A stretch of 64,000 nucleotides of DNA, taken from Viola odorata. Its lineage: Eukaryota; Streptophyta; Magnoliopsida; Malpighiales; Violaceae. The translations under genes were made by a program, and so were the position numbers. This document shows, one piece after another, positions 45,401 through 58,330 of the stretch. The DNA lies in NCBI GenBank assembly GCA_963691705.1, contig OY829539.1, forward strand, positions 17,964,407 through 18,028,406. Reading direction: 5' to 3'. How positions within the stretch are numbered: the stretch's first letter is position 1; each line of letters begins with the position of its first letter. Under the pieces are notes generated by a model. That model was given only the letters and a program-made list of their open reading frames with translations. It searched no databases and was not told the DNA's origin.

Positions 45401-47010
45401 ACTAGGAAAGGAAATGCACAGTTGTCGGTTTTATGAGTACCTATAGTCCTTAAGCTCAAGCGTATAGTTAACTAAAAATACACTTTAGCACAACTACCCT
45501 GAAAAATGATCGAAGTCATGTATAAATCAACAATCAAAGGCTGGAACTATTTTACCTCAACTTTCCGCAGCCTCTCTAATGCGTTCTTTGCATCAGCAGC
45601 ACAAGCATACCTCACAAATGCAAAGCCCTTACTCTTTCCAGTCTTGCTATTAGTGGCCACCTTCACTTCAACTACCTCACCCACTTCCTCGAATACTTTT
45701 CTCACATCCTCCTCCTTCGCAGCCACACTCAACCCACCAACAAAAACCTGTGTCCTCCTCTTCCGCCTCCTTTCCAACGCCTCTAATTCCCCACTCAACG
45801 CCATCTTGTTCTCCAGCGGCCCCTTTCCTCTCTCCTTGTCACCACCAGTTCCCTCAACACCATCAACCCTACATTTACCATCCCCATCTTCATCCAATTC
45901 CACATTCACTTCTTCAGCCACATCATCATACTTTTTATGCTCAAGAAGAGGTTCACCAGCACAAGATTCTTTTGGCCCTTCATAATTCTTCTCTATTTCC
46001 AAATTCCCAACTTCTATACAATCACTAACCACTTTTCCTGCCTCCACCAGCATCATATCCTCATTTGTTTCAGTCTTCACCACACTTTTACTAGCTGAAC
46101 ATTCTCCCCCTCCTTCAAAACGGTCATTTTTTTTACCTTCCACTAGACTTTTAGTCCCATTACATTCTTTTGAACCTTCATTTTCTCCATCCATTACACA
46201 TTCCTCATCTTTTACAGCTCCCACCAGATTATCACTCCCCAAACATTCCTTTGCACCTTCACAGTCCACTTCTAGCGTTAAACCATCAACTCCCACTTGA
46301 CCGCTAACCAAATTCAACACTTCCATGGGCACCATAGACTTATTTGAGTCACCCTCCTCAACACTTCCACCTGCAAAACGTTCAGTCATCTCCTCACAAA
46401 CACCCTCCATTACATCCACATTCTCATCCCGTCCATCACAACCATCAACAATTCCAGTCGCATCACCATCGGGAATCTCTCTTTTGGCTATCTGCTGATT
46501 CGAACACCCAACCAAACCTTCTTTGAGCCACTCTCTCTTCTTCTTTACTTTGACCACCCTCACAATCCTCTTCACCACCCTCACCACCTTCCTCCTCTTC
46601 TTTCCTTTCTTCTCGCCCTCCTCCAAAATCAAACCATCAACCGATCCATCTGCACAGTCTAGGGATTGCACATCCTGTAGCCCTCTGTTTCCCCTCCTAG
46701 CAGTCCCCTCGCTTTCCCGTTCCATCAACAGGCTCGTCTCACCACCGCTCACCTCCATAATTCCCGTCGTGATTGCAGGAGAAGGATTAATTGATTTGGG
46801 TACCCTTTCGAGCGGAGAAGGAGAGGAAGAATGAGGAGGAGGAGGCGAATCGGGAACTAGAATAGGTGATTGCGGTGTCGTGTTGGTGTGAATATTGGGA
46901 TCAGGAGGTGATGATTGGCGATTAGGGTTGGGGTCTAGAACGGTGCGTTTGGCGGGTACTCTGCGGGCGCGTTTTGGGCGTGGGGCTGCCGCCGGTTGCG
47001 GCGGGGCCAT
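39489..47010 (-). CDS. hnRNP-Q-like RNA-binding protein with three RRMs and repeat tail
   Basis: Eleven coding exons on the minus strand: 47010-45556, 44315-44226, 44134-43898, 43825-43604, 43512-43398, 42493-42335, 42260-42199, 42092-42013, 41259-40610, 40518-40484 and 39539-39489. All junctions are GT-AG and the frame stays open for about 1050 residues. The N-terminus has a basic NLS (RPKRARRVPAKR) and a long acidic region. RRM1 has VFVGGL and KGFAFVRY, RRM2 IFLGNI and RGFAFLEL, RRM3 VYAEYL and KDFAFINF. This acidic-plus-three-RRM plan is that of plant hnRNP-Q/LIF2-related nuclear proteins (family knowledge). Exon 9 adds about 19 repeats of 9-11 residues. The ATG is the first in the open exon. 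At the 3' end, splicing at T|GTTAGT or reading on both stop directly after LPYR, so only the last residue is uncertain. Confidence 0.85.
40640..41235 (-). repeat. Coding tandem repeat in exon 9 of the RNA-binding protein gene
   Basis: About nineteen units of the type D(V/L/I/M)TSLP-x-H-x-RQ follow each other. The N-terminal units are 11 residues (33 bp, e.g. DVTSLPSHLRQ) and a central group is 9 residues (27 bp, e.g. DITSLSQRR). Both reading directions are open for hundreds of bases because the repeat lacks stops; the plus-strand frame is a shadow. Confidence 0.85.
45271..45510. repeat. 120-bp tandem duplication in intron 1
   Basis: The stretch from GGAAATGCACAG(C/T)TGTCGG through CACTTTAGCACAACTACC to GAAAAATGATC is present twice in a row with about 10 percent difference. 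It lies just inside the first intron of the RNA-binding protein gene. Confidence 0.8.
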
Positions 47011-48775
47011 CTTTTTATTGTCAATTAATGAAACGGAAGAACAGAAAAGAAAATCAGAGAAGAGGAGGTGAAAGCTGCTGCGATTGCTGATGGAGGTTTT
47101 TCGCTAGTTAGAGTCGGCGACCATTACCAGGATCTAGTTACACTTGGTTTCGCCTTTCTCCACGCAAGAATTTTGAAGCTCTGCATTTAGGGACACGCAG
47201 CTAGGAGCCTAGGACTAGGATATGCTTCATTGGGAAATTTTAGATTGAGATCAGATACAATTTTGAAGTATTTCTTCTTTTTCAAATTAGTCCTCAAAAT
47301 TTCATATATTATAATGTTACCCTTAATGTTTCAATCCATTTTCAAATACATGTTAAAATTGTTTTATAAAAATAACAAAATTCAGAAAAAGATACTCCTT
47401 AAAACCTAATTATCCTTAAAACCAAATAAATAATGAACTTTAAATTATTTTCTGAAAATGTTTTTAAAATAATGTAAATTGTAAACCAATATCAATAACA
47501 TTAATATGATATTTATAAAAAAAAATTAACATTATTTTAAATTTCATATTATAAAAAATATTTATGTTGGATACTCTATGTTAATATAATTTTCTTTTAC
47601 ATTATTTATCTATAATTTAATCAAAAACTAAATTATTTATTTAGATTTAAAGATAACTAGGTTCCATATTGTGTTTTAAGGTTTCTTTTAAAATTTCATT
47701 ATTTTTATTAAAAAAATAAAATACATGTGTTATAGTAAATAATGTATTTTAAAGCTACGTGGATGCCATAAAACTATGTACATGCAAACGAGTAATCATT
47801 CATCTAAAAATAATTAAAAGATAGCTAAGTGATACATTTCACCCCTAGATTGAAAGCCCCCGAATTGATTTCAATTAAGATGAAACAAATTTAATAAATA
47901 AATCATTTTCATGCATCAAGAATTTTTTTAATTAAAAACTTTTTTAACTAGGACGCAGTAGCATAGTAAGTATTAGAGGTGTGCCACGTGACTCGTACAT
48001 CAAAATAATGGGCAATAAGAGTGAAAGGACTTCCCTATTTATTTGACAGGTTCAAGTGATAGGGCACACCTTTAGGGCTTGAATAAGTTGGGTTGGTTCG
48101 AGAACAGATTTAGGTTTGGGTTCGGGAACATCATTTTGAGTTAGAATCTGCCAAATCGCTATGGGGTTTTTCTTACCACTCTTCATTGCAATAACACTTA
48201 CATTATACCTTGGATTTTGGGCAAGTTGAGATGGCAGTCATCTCCGATTTTCCAACTTATGAAATGAGAATTGGAGTTATCTAATTTGCTTCTCTCTTGA
48301 TCTTGATAGCCTTACTCTTGCTTATCACCTACAAATCACTTCCCCTAGTGATAAACACTCCAAAATTTAAGTTAGTATCAAACTTTGAAGGATCTCAAAT
48401 CAATGTGAAGGAATGATTAACAAAGATGATTTGCTAATGATTGAAGCAAGAACAATGTGAAGTAAATGCTTAAGGAATTTGATTGTTTTGTATAGTAAAT
48501 GATAGATATTAATTGTTTCTGTATAAAAAATGATGGGTTTATATACGCCACAAACCCTAACTGTTGGGGGTATGATCGTAATTTTTTTAAAGAATTGGTG
48601 GGTCAACTTTGTACATGCAACTCTAATTTTTTGAGTCTCTTGTTCCCTAAAACAATGTCAACTATTTAGACTTTAATTAATAAGCCTCAACTTTTTCTTA
48701 TTGCAGGGGTATTAAATGCCATGTGCTTTCTGCTCAAAGTGGGTAAAAAATTGATAAAGTAAAGTAACATGAGGG
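47011..48775. other. 5' flank of the RNA-binding protein gene and AT-rich spacer
   Basis: The first ~100 bp carry the probable 5' UTR and promoter (GC-richer text up to 47200). From 47.25 to 48.7 kb nothing beyond AT-rich spacer can be supported. Confidence 0.45.
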
Positions 48776-49140
48776 CCGTTATCTTTGGACCAAATCGCTA
48801 GGTCGTTGTCCTTGAGCGAGGTCGCTTGGTAACTCCCATCGGTGGGTCCTGTGAAGGGTTATGAAGGACTTCGTTTGAGAGGGAGATTATCGACTCATAC
48901 GGTGGGCTTTGTGGTACTTTGTTGGATGGGGAGATTGTTAGGGTGTGCGAAACAAAGTCCTACATGAGAAATAAAAACTAAATATAAGAGTGGCGGTACT
49001 CTTAATGGTGCGAGTCCTTTTGGCAAAACCATGCTGGCATGGATCTAAAGTGGACAATATCATTCCATGCAGAGAGATTCAGTGTGAGCTTGTGAGATTA
49101 ACAATGATGATGGGTAGTTAATAAAAAATGGTTACAAACC
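48776..49140. repeat. Old dispersed-repeat fragment
   Basis: Text such as GTGCGAAACAAAGTCCTACA, and AAAGTGGACAATATCATTCC 120 bp later, resembles plant dispersed repeats that carry GTCCCACAT and AAGTGGACAATATC. I cannot set its ends or class; a TRIM or SINE-type relic is possible. Confidence 0.3.
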
Positions 49141-49567
49141 TTTATCTAATTAATTAAAAACATAAGAGGAAAGGAGATTGTCAGAGCTTATTAACGATTA
49201 TTATGAGTTTATAAGAAGGTAAAAAAAACCATCTTGACATCTATGATTATTTAGAGAAACCAAAACTGAACTCATCCCGTTAGATTTTATTTCAATTGAT
49301 TTCTTTCTTCATTTGTTAATTGTGATCAACTCACAATTTTTCTACTTGAATCCAGTTTTGATTATGTTTTTATACACTTAAACCATTCGTTAATTAATCA
49401 ACAATCAATCCCTTATCGTTTAAATTTCATTTTAATTCAATTCCAATACTTTTTTCTTTTGGTCGAGATCAGTTCCTATGGAGATGACCTTATTTACCAT
49501 TCTTGCAATTTGTTTTGAATCTTTTGATTTTAGGATTGCTTATTTATACTTTTGTTGGATTCGATAG
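49141..49567. other. Spacer, possibly retroelement-derived
   Basis: No gene is seen. A phrase near 49465 (GATCAGTTCCTATGGAGATG) recalls LTR text of other plant retroelements, but this is weak. Confidence 0.3.
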
Positions 49568-49815
49568 TCCCTAATCACCACCATTCTAGCCAAGATAGGG
49601 ATTATTTGAGTAGCTGTGGACATATACCTCATGTGTTGTATTTTCTCTAAAACTGCACAACAATCCTTCTATTTTATGATTTTGCCTAGTTTAGGCTTGT
49701 CGCATGGTGAGGTGTCATGGTGTATCCTCAACTCGACCAAAGCCCTATTACTTCAATGGTTGTTCTTGGCAAGAGTGAATTAACAACTAAAATTCTAGTA
49801 GATGCTCTTTATGTA
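49568..49815 (+). repeat. Direct repeat, copy 1 of 2
   Basis: About 245 bp from CACCACCATTCTAGCCAAG to GTAGATGCTCTTTATGT. The second copy is at 50185-50430. Confidence 0.85.
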
Positions 49816-50184
49816 AACAATGTGGGCCAAGCAGGGTCTTAAGAAAGTCAATTTTTATATGACTCAATCTGACCCTCCTACTAAACGGGTTACTCGGGGG
49901 CTTAACGGGCAGGGTACGTTTAATTTTATGTAATTAGAAAAAAATGACAATTTTTGTATATCAACTCAAGATCTTAAATCAAAATATTCACAGAAACTGA
50001 GTTTCACAAATTCAAAATAATAAACTGAGTACTTTAACCTTACAATCCCAATTGATACTTAATCAATAATGGTAAGTATGTTGTTATTCTTCCCACAACT
50101 CATGACTAATACATGAAATAAAACAAAATAAGAAAGTATCAAACTCAAAGAGATACGAGCGGTCAGTCCAATTAGTAGGTCTAC

Positions 50185-50430
50185 TCACCACCAATCTAGA
50201 CAAGATAGGGATTATCCAAGTAGTTGTCGACATATGCCTCATATATTGTATTTTCTCTGAAGTTGCGCAACATCTCCTTTTATTTTATGATTTTGCCTAG
50301 TTTAGGCTTGTCGCATGGTAAGGTGTGTCATGGTGTATCCTCAACTCGACCAAAGCCCTATTACTTCAATAATTGTTCTTGGCAAGAGTTAATCAACAAC
50401 TAAAATTCTAGTAGATGCTCTTTATGTCCA
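50185..50430 (+). repeat. Direct repeat, copy 2 of 2
   Basis: It matches 49568-49815 at roughly nine positions in ten, including TAGGCTTGTCGCATGGT and CTCAACTCGACCAAAGCCC. The copies lie 617 bp apart, start to start, with unrelated sequence between them. Confidence 0.85.
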
Positions 50431-51300
50431 CGATATGGACTATATAATTGATAAGAAATTATTGGTTTTTAAATGGAAAAGGTTAGGTTTCAGGCGACAC
50501 CTTCTGCTTGGCACTCCTCAAGTTTAGTTTCTGGAAAAAATCTTAGAGATGGACTTCCTTTATTAAGCTTTTGATTTCTTTCCTCTACTAAACCCTTAGT
50601 AGGCCCTGCAAAAATTGGTGGTTCTTTAAGAGACGAAATCGGTCATGTGAAGTAGTTATTATTAGTCTTATGCCCTAAAGCTAAGCAATTAGTTTTATAT
50701 AATATTTAATTCATTTTCTTGTAACATGTTTCACTTTTTTTTTTGTAAATAAACTTTTGTAACATATTCTCATCTAGGGACAAGGTTTTTAGCCATGGCT
50801 AAAGTGTCATTGGCTTGAGAATCCTAGTACAAGTTGATTCTCTTAACACTATTAAATGGTCAACTTCTCTAAGAATAGACCGTGGTGATTCAAAAAATAG
50901 ATGAGAGTTATTAATTCTATGCAACTAGTTCCTACAATTTAAGTTTGTTTTTGCTCATAGAGAATCAAATTTTATGACTCATTAACTAATAGAAATGGGG
51001 TAGAGTAGAAATTTTTTGGCTTGCGTGTAGGCTATTACCCTATTTGTAATTATTTTTTGCTTAATTTTTATGGACATTTAGGTCTCTGCATATTGTAGTA
51101 GTGTCATTGGGTTGTTAGCCTAGTACCCTATATTCCAAAAATTTGATATTTTTATAAAGAAAGGGCTCATTGAATACATAAATTAGTGTATGGACGTAAT
51201 TGAATAAAAAATTAAAGTACAAGGGGTATAGCATTTATCCCATAAAATAACATCAAGATTAGTATATTTTTTGCAAGCTAAATCCATCCGTGGTTTCCAT
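50431..51300. other. Spacer without recognised features
   Basis: AT-rich; nothing found on either strand. Confidence 0.45.
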
Positions 51301-53556
51301 GGTTCAGATTTATTTTTATTTTCGAGCGATTTCGCTCGTATCAAAAAATAGGATAAACTCTACATAAATGTCATTTAATTCCTTCTCACCCTCCAACTCT
51401 GCGCCAACTCACCTAGATCACTACAACCTCCCATCCGATCACTTTTAGCCACACACAACCCTACCCTAGCTCACTATTCCGGCCTAGAGCTCATCATCAC
51501 CTCCCCTTTTTCTTCCCGTCGGTTTGCAGCCACACATGCAAACCGACTCCAATTTTTTCCTTCCCCTATAAATAGCAACATCCAAGCAAGGTATCAAGGG
51601 CACCAAAATCTCCTCTTAATCTCCATTTCTTGCACTACCTTCTTGGCATTTGCTCTCCCGGCGAGGTAAGCTTTTTCCTTTAGTTTTCTCTTCAATTTTC
51701 GCTTTTGCTTATAATGCATGAATAAATTGCTAAAACGTACCTCACATGCTTAGTTTTCATGCTAATTACATCCTCCTTGCCTCAATTTAATTGTATGATA
51801 TCTTGAGTAATTAATAGCAATATATGCGTGTTAAATGGCTTGATAGTTTTGTTGAAAATTGCCTACTGTTTTCGTTGCTTTGCTTACTGTTTTACTTGAC
51901 TTGAGCTACTATGATGCTACTGTAATTATTGGTGCTATTTTGGGTGTGTTTTATTGAGTTGATGGTACCTTGGTCGCGGGCCATGGAAGTCGGCGACGTG
52001 AAGAAGAAGAAAGGAAGAAGAAGGCTGCTGGCGGGAAAAATAAAAGGAAAGGTGATGGGGTTGATTTTACCATAAGCCCATCTTCATTAAATGAAAGCTG
52101 GGCTTGATTTCATCCCAAGCCCAGCTGCTGTTTTGGCTGAAAAATCAAGGCCCGGCCCATTTCAATTTCATATGCATAACTTGTTTATTTAATTTTCCGC
52201 AAATGCTTGCATGCTTCGTATGCGATATGTTTATTTTATTTTTGTGTTTTAAATATTGTATGAATTGTTTATATGTTCGTATGCAATAAATTGTTTACTT
52301 TATGCCATGTTGAATTTTTCGTATGACTTCTCGTATGCGATATTTGTTTAATTATTTCCGTGTTTAATTATTGCATGTTTCATATGATGTGTTGTTTACT
52401 TTATGTCGTGATAATTTCGAAAGAAATTATTCGTATGCTCACATGACGATTTGCTTTGTTTATGTCATGTTTAATTATCGTAAAAAATACTCGTATGCTT
52501 GCATGTTATGAATAATTTGTTTAGTGTTTGCCATGCTTTATTTAATTAAATTCTTGCGTGTTTTGAATGATTTGTTTGTTTACTATGCCATGTTTTATTT
52601 AATTAATTGCTTACTTGTCATAAATTAAATAAATATTTGCATGCGCTTTTCTTATTTATTATTTTCGAAACATCGCTAATACTTTCAATTTGCAAGGTAG
52701 ATCAAGATCACGCAACGCAAGTATGCTTTCTAGTCTCTTTTATTTATTCAATGTTTTCCGCAAATATTACTTGTATGCATGCTATTTAAAAATGGTAAAG
52801 AACTCATATCGTATTCGTATGCATGATAAAATCAACGCACATGCTTACTTGTTTAAATCACTTGCTTTTTATGCCATGAAATTAATTACTATGCATTGAT
52901 ATGTGAGCATGGTGGCTTCAATCCCACACGGTTATATGCATTCATAAAAATCGGTATTATGCTAGTTTTATCCATGATAGGATCACATAGTAATTAATTA
53001 ATCATGCATGGCCCGATGATGATAAAGAGGGCTCTCGCTTTAGTAAACAGTCCCGACTGTCCCGATAAGAAATAACAAAATTATTAAAACGATGAATACC
53101 TCTGAGGACCCAAATCACTTGTGAGAAATGTTTGAACAATCAGAAAGTAGCCCAATTTTTGTAACAGGATTTCGGTCGACGCTCTACGATCGTTTACTTG
53201 TAAATGATTGGAAAGTGGCCCGTTTCCGTGCGTGGGATTGGTTGACATGCTGCGATAGTTTATTCATTTTTCGTATTAAAAATTATTTTCCAAACACCCT
53301 TTTACTGGTAACCTTTTTAAGGATGTGACTCGGGTGCCTAACACCTTCCCGAGTCCATAATACGACCTCGAACTTTCGTTCTTTGGTTTAGACCAATTGT
53401 GCCTTAGTTTTTTTTATTTTTATGCCATGAGATATAGGTTCCCTAAACCTAGAAAATGCTTAGGGTGGCGACTTCATTTGCATTATGCGAGGCATCCATC
53501 TATGCTCCGCATCCGTCCCGAACCTATACTCGTTTTTCAACGAAAAAAGGGGTGCG
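51301..53556 (+). repeat. LTR B: truncated solo LTR of the Ogre-like family
   Basis: It aligns with LTR A from its TTATTTTTATTTTCGAGC text (13050) to the GGGGTGC end (15375), with no PBS or internal region following. TATA is at 51567, donor CGAG|GTAAGC at 51666 and the 24-nt exon-like block at 52697-52720. About 0.6 kb of the U3 start is missing. The AGGATCACATAGTAATTAAT block is at about 52979. A solo LTR by recombination followed by 5' truncation is the simplest history. Confidence 0.75.
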
Positions 53557-55079
53557 ATACTTCCTTAAATTGGAAAAATTCTTTCCTTTTTTTTTAATTT
53601 TAGAATTTGATTTGGGTAAGAACATTTGTGCATAGGAAAAATAATGGGTACGGAAAAATCTAGAGAGCTAAAGCTTAGTTTTGAAGTAAAATACATTTCT
53701 TGGCATTTAGAAAACTAAAGTTTGATCCTTAATATAATAGTTATGATACACTTTCATCCCAAATGTCTTTTGTCAATTCAAATGTTTATGTCTATCTCCT
53801 TCTCCCAGATAGGAATTTAATTTCAAGTCATCTAAAAATTCAGCTAATCGGTGAATGGGGATGGAGAGAGATAAAGAATCTTTTAAGATGTCAAGAGTTC
53901 TATTTTTATAAATCATAAAAAAATGATTGAAAATTTTAAAACTTATAGTCTAGTATAAAATAAAAAAATGTAAATTAAATTAAATTTTAAAATAGCTTTT
54001 TGGATTTTAATTATTAAAATAATGACCTAAAAGAAAGCAAAGAATATATCTTTTGTTTGTACAAAATGAACACTTAAAAATTTGTTAGGAGATGAGGTTT
54101 AAATTATCTAAATTCATAAAGTTCAAATTGTATAACTAAATATGAAAAGTAACCATGCTAGTTCTATAGTAAAATTATTATCACTTTAAATGGAATAATA
54201 ACCACTACATGGTTTGAGAACACAAAGTTTATCATGTATTGACAAATTAAGTCTTCTAATCAAATCATTAATAGATTTAGTTGCATAACAATATTTAAAT
54301 AATTTCTTGATTGATCTAATCATTAGTTAAGTACTAACTAACAATTATCTAACTATGTCAATCTGTTATTCATCTGATTGGTGTAGCGAATCAAAACAAT
54401 AAAATATCTAACTTTGTTCTTACTAAATTTGTATAATATTGTAATGATGGGTGTCGAATCCATCAAAAATAAATATAACTTATCAATACCTATAAAATAT
54501 TGCAAATAATGGTAAGAGGTTCGATTCACAGAGAATGGGTAGACTTAAAACAAGGTAAAAGACCAGAATTAAACACTTAGGTGAAAGAGGGTTTTTTGTT
54601 TAAAACTAAAAACTGGAAAATAAATAAAATAGATAACTGTCTTGGTCAAGAATGAGATTCTTGGTCAAGACACAAATCAAGAAGAAAATATCAAAAATGA
54701 GAGAAATTCCTAGTAGAGGCTTGGCAAGCGATGAGATATGAGTTGCAATCATGGACGCATGAGTTTTCATCTTTAATCTACAGAGTTGCTATAGGATCAA
54801 GGTACGCTTATGACTCTTGCTCCCCCCTGTATCAACACCACCTCAGGTACGCTTAGAGATGATGCCTAACAACCTAACACCTTGCTGGTTAAAGGGTTTA
54901 CTGAATTGGCTGATGATTGATTAGGGGAAGACAACTCCATACTAGTATCCTCGGGCGTCAGTCAGGACTGGATCTGATTAACCTTACCCCCTACCGTTTC
55001 GCGGATGTTCCGCTAGCGCGTAGGTGTCTACTTCGATCCTCTTAATCAATAATCCATGACCAAGAAGAATGACTGCTGC
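53557..55079. other. AT-rich spacer ending in a retroelement-like fragment
   Basis: 53.6-54.4 kb shows nothing. From about 54440 to 55079 the text (GAGGTTCGATTCACAGAG, then CTTGGTCAAGA repeated, then GGTACGCTTA twice) resembles the LTR or leader of an unrelated plant retroelement. It is interrupted by the insertion of element C at 55080. Confidence 0.35.
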
Positions 55080-56024
55080 TGTTGATACCCGAATTTTGAC
55101 GCCATTTTTAATTGATTTTAGCATTTCTGTTATTTACTTAATTTACTGTCATTTTTAGTTGATTTACTGTCGCTAGCATTTTTAAAATTTTCATCGCGTT
55201 TTAGCATCGTCGTTAGCATCGTCAGCTTTCGAAATCACATTTTTAATTTTTCGTCACGTATTGTCATTATTATTATTTTTTTTTAGCCTTAAAAATCACA
55301 TTTTTGACTATCCGGCCGTCGTTTGCTAGTTTTTTCTTCATTTTAGGTCATCACATGAATTTTAGGATTTTTAGTATTTTAGCGCATTTTTTAGTTTTTT
55401 TATTTTTTTATTATTATTTTCGTTCGAGCTTTTATTGGACTCGAGTAAGTTTGCTCGGATAATAGCTTGAATTTCAAATGTTTTCCATCAACTAGTTGCT
55501 AGCTTTTTTTCCATTCACAACGGTCTACAATGTTTCGTGTAATTTTCTGCATAACGTCATTATTTTTCCGTTCGAACGTTTCACGTTTTTGAACGAGAAA
55601 ATAAATACGTTAAACGAAAAAATTTCATCATTCGCTGTAGACGGTTAAACTCATCGTATTTTTCTCTACGCGCTGGTACCTTCGGTTCGAAAAGTCAGAA
55701 CGTTTGCTCGGAGGACTCGGCTCGAGGCCATTTAAATAAGATAAAGGGCAAGTTGATCACAGCCGTTGATCTGGTCAACTAAAAAAAGTCAACCAGATCA
55801 ACGGTTGACTAATCAATCAACCATGGTGCACATGCACCATGGACGTAAACAGCAGCGGAGCTGGCCACCGAGCAGCCTGCTCCCGTCGCCTCCAAGCCGT
55901 TTCTTGTCCCGTCAACCATCATCACGGCGACCGTAGACCTGCACCTCGACGTCGTAGCCCCGCCAGATCCCGGTCACGGCCTCCACGTGCACAGCCGCGT
56001 CTCCCTCCTCACGCGACTCGAGCC

Positions 56025-56032
56025 TATAAATA
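56025..56032 (+). promoter_or_regulatory. TATA box of LTR C
   Basis: TATAAATA in GAGCCTATAAATACTGAGG. The distance to the splice donor (about 120 bp) is close to that in LTR A and LTR B. Confidence 0.75.
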
Positions 56033-57449
56033 CTGAGGCCCTCTCAACGTAAAACGGGCACCAAATCTGCAAGAAACCCTTGCTCCTTCTCCCTCTTGAT
56101 CAGTTTGCTCACTTAGAGCGACAATCGTCCAGTTTAAATCTTGAGAGAGTAAGCTTTCTCTCTCTAAGCATTTTCAGTTTTTAAGCTTGTTTTCATCTTT
56201 AATTCGTTTGGCCGAATTTAGAGTAGATTAATTGCTTGTTTTTATGCCATTAATTCATGTGCATGATGTAGATTAAATACATGCTTTCAATTTTAAAAAT
56301 CGTTAGCTAGATTGTGCGAATTAATTAGTTTTCGATAATTAACAGTTTTGTCATTTTTTCGAAATTAAATTCGGTACGAGTCAAAATAAAAATTGAGGTT
56401 CATACGGTCGAAAAGTCATCGAAGAGACAACCGTCTCGGTACGAACGGTTTTTGAAACGGCCACCTGTGGCCGCAGTTTGGCCGACGGCAGTACGCCGGC
56501 GACCAAAGAAGGAGATGATGAACAATGCCAGGCTTCGACACTGTTCACGTGTGGAAAGGTGATGGGCTTGGCCCATCACCATTAAAATGTTTTCCTTGGG
56601 CCAGGCACTATTCCTCGCCCACTTCAATTTTCCTTTCTTTTTTAAAAATTGGGCCCAACCCATTTTCAATTCTTTCCGAGACTTCGAATCACGCTTTTTT
56701 CGTAAAAATAATTCGTATGCTTCATATGAGTATTTTTTTCGTACTATCAACTGTTTTAATTTTCTGTACTATCAACTGTTTTAATTTTCTGCAAATATCA
56801 ACTGCTTTAATTTTTCACAAGCTGTTGGAAATTCTTCCGCAACATCAACTGTTTTAATTTTCTGTACTATCAACTGTTTTAATTTTCTGCAAATATCAAC
56901 TGCTTTAATTTTTCGCAAACCGCTGGAAATTCTTCCGCAACATCAATTGTTTATTTTTTGCAAATATCAAATTGTTTATTTACTGCAAATATCAAACTGT
57001 TTATTTCCTGCAAAATATCAATTGTTTTAATTTCCGCACTCATCATACTGCTGGAAATTCTTCCGCAAATATCAATTATTTTATTTTCTGCAAATCCTCA
57101 ACTGTTTTAAATCCCCTGTGAATCGTCAACTACAGTCAATTTTTCTGCACTTATCAAAACAACATTTAAATTTCGTATGCGTTAATTCCATCATTTTTCG
57201 CATGTAATCAACTCAGCATTTAAATTTCGTATGCGTTAAATCCATCATTTTTCGCATGCAATCAACTCAGCATTTAAATTTCGTATGCGTTAAATCCATC
57301 ATTTATCGCATGCAATCAACTCCGCATTTAAAATTTTGTATGCGTTAAATCCATCATTCCTCGCATACAATCAACTGTCATTTAAATTTTCGCACTCATA
57401 AAATTGCTTATTTATTTCTCAAGCTATCGCTAACACTCTCACCTTGTAG

Positions 57450-57475
57450 GTTTTAATTTCAAGCTTCGCTCGAAA
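57450..57475 (+). other. Candidate 26-nt leader exon in LTR C
   Basis: It is bounded by CACCTTGTAG and GTACGCC. It stands at the place of the 24-nt block of LTR A and LTR B, just after a conserved GCTAACACTCTC word, although its own bases have diverged. It contains no ATG. Confidence 0.4.
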
Positions 57476-58312
57476 GTACGCCTTTCGATTCCTTCTTATT
57501 TATTCAACGCTTTTCGTAAATATCAATCGTACGCATGATATATAGAACTGCTAGAATTAAAATCAACCCACATGAATAACGTGTTTAAAGAGTTGCTTAA
57601 AATGCCATGCTCATGTGATTTTAAATACTCGCTTATATTGACTGCATGTACATGGGGACTTTCGATCCCACATTAGTTTTTCACTTCAAAATCTATCATT
57701 TAAATTTGTACTTGTTAGCAATCCATGATAGGATCACGTAGTAATTAATTTAATCATGCATGGCCCGATGATGACATCGAGGGCGCTCATTCAGTCTTTC
57801 AGAAAATCCAGTCCCATCACGTTACGGTCAGGAATAATCAATCGGTCTTGACAAACGGTAACCCCGTCCGAAAGACGTTCAAACGGTAACCCCGTTCAAC
57901 GATTAATTATTTCTGAACGGTCACGATCATGAAAAAGGACTAAAGTGACGATTCCTCTGAGGGTCCCCCCTTTTCAAAACAAAACGCATTTTATTAAACA
58001 CCTTTTTAAACACCTCTCTCATCAACCGGTAACTGTTTTCGTATGTGACTCGGGTGCCTAACACCTTCCCGAGACTATAATACGACCCCGAACCTTTTGT
58101 CTGGGGTCCAGACCTCTTTTTTTGTGCCTTTAGTTTTTTTACTTATTATATTTCTTATGCCATGAAGATTAAGGTTCCCTAAACCTAGCAACCAAATTAG
58201 GGTGGTGACTTCATTGCATGTTGTGAGGCGTCTGTTTATGCTGAGAATTGTAAGGTCCCAAATTTCGTTGCACACTCGTGAATTATTTTCGATTTTCGTG
58301 GGGCACGACAGT

Positions 58313-58330
58313 TTGGCGACTCCACTGGGG
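58313..58330 (+). other. Primer binding site of element C
   Basis: TGGCGACTCCACTGGGGA, two bases after the LTR; tRNA-Arg type as in element A. It lies between the candidate leader exons and the ORF1 acceptor, so spliced RNAs would lack it. Confidence 0.8.

Larger units (their letters stand above)
55080..58310 (+). repeat. 5' LTR of element C
   Basis: This 3.2-kb LTR starts TGTTGATACCCGAATTTTGA and ends GGGGCACGACA before the PBS. It carries the TATA box TATAAATA at 56025-56032, a donor GAGAGA|GTAAGC with GT at 56149, and a candidate 26-nt exon at 57450-57475. Units containing ATCAACTGTTTTAATTT recur at 56745-57110, and a CAATCAACTC(A/C)GCATTTAAA series at 57170-57390. The conserved block GGATCACGTAGTAATTAATT is at 57731. 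Confidence 0.85.

Noticed and set aside
45506..46834. Long plus-strand Ser/Pro/His-rich ORFs
   Set aside because: Shadows of the acidic N-terminal exon of the RNA-binding protein gene.
48400..48606. 68-codon minus-strand ORF
   Set aside because: AT-rich spacer with no domain or promoter; consistent with chance.
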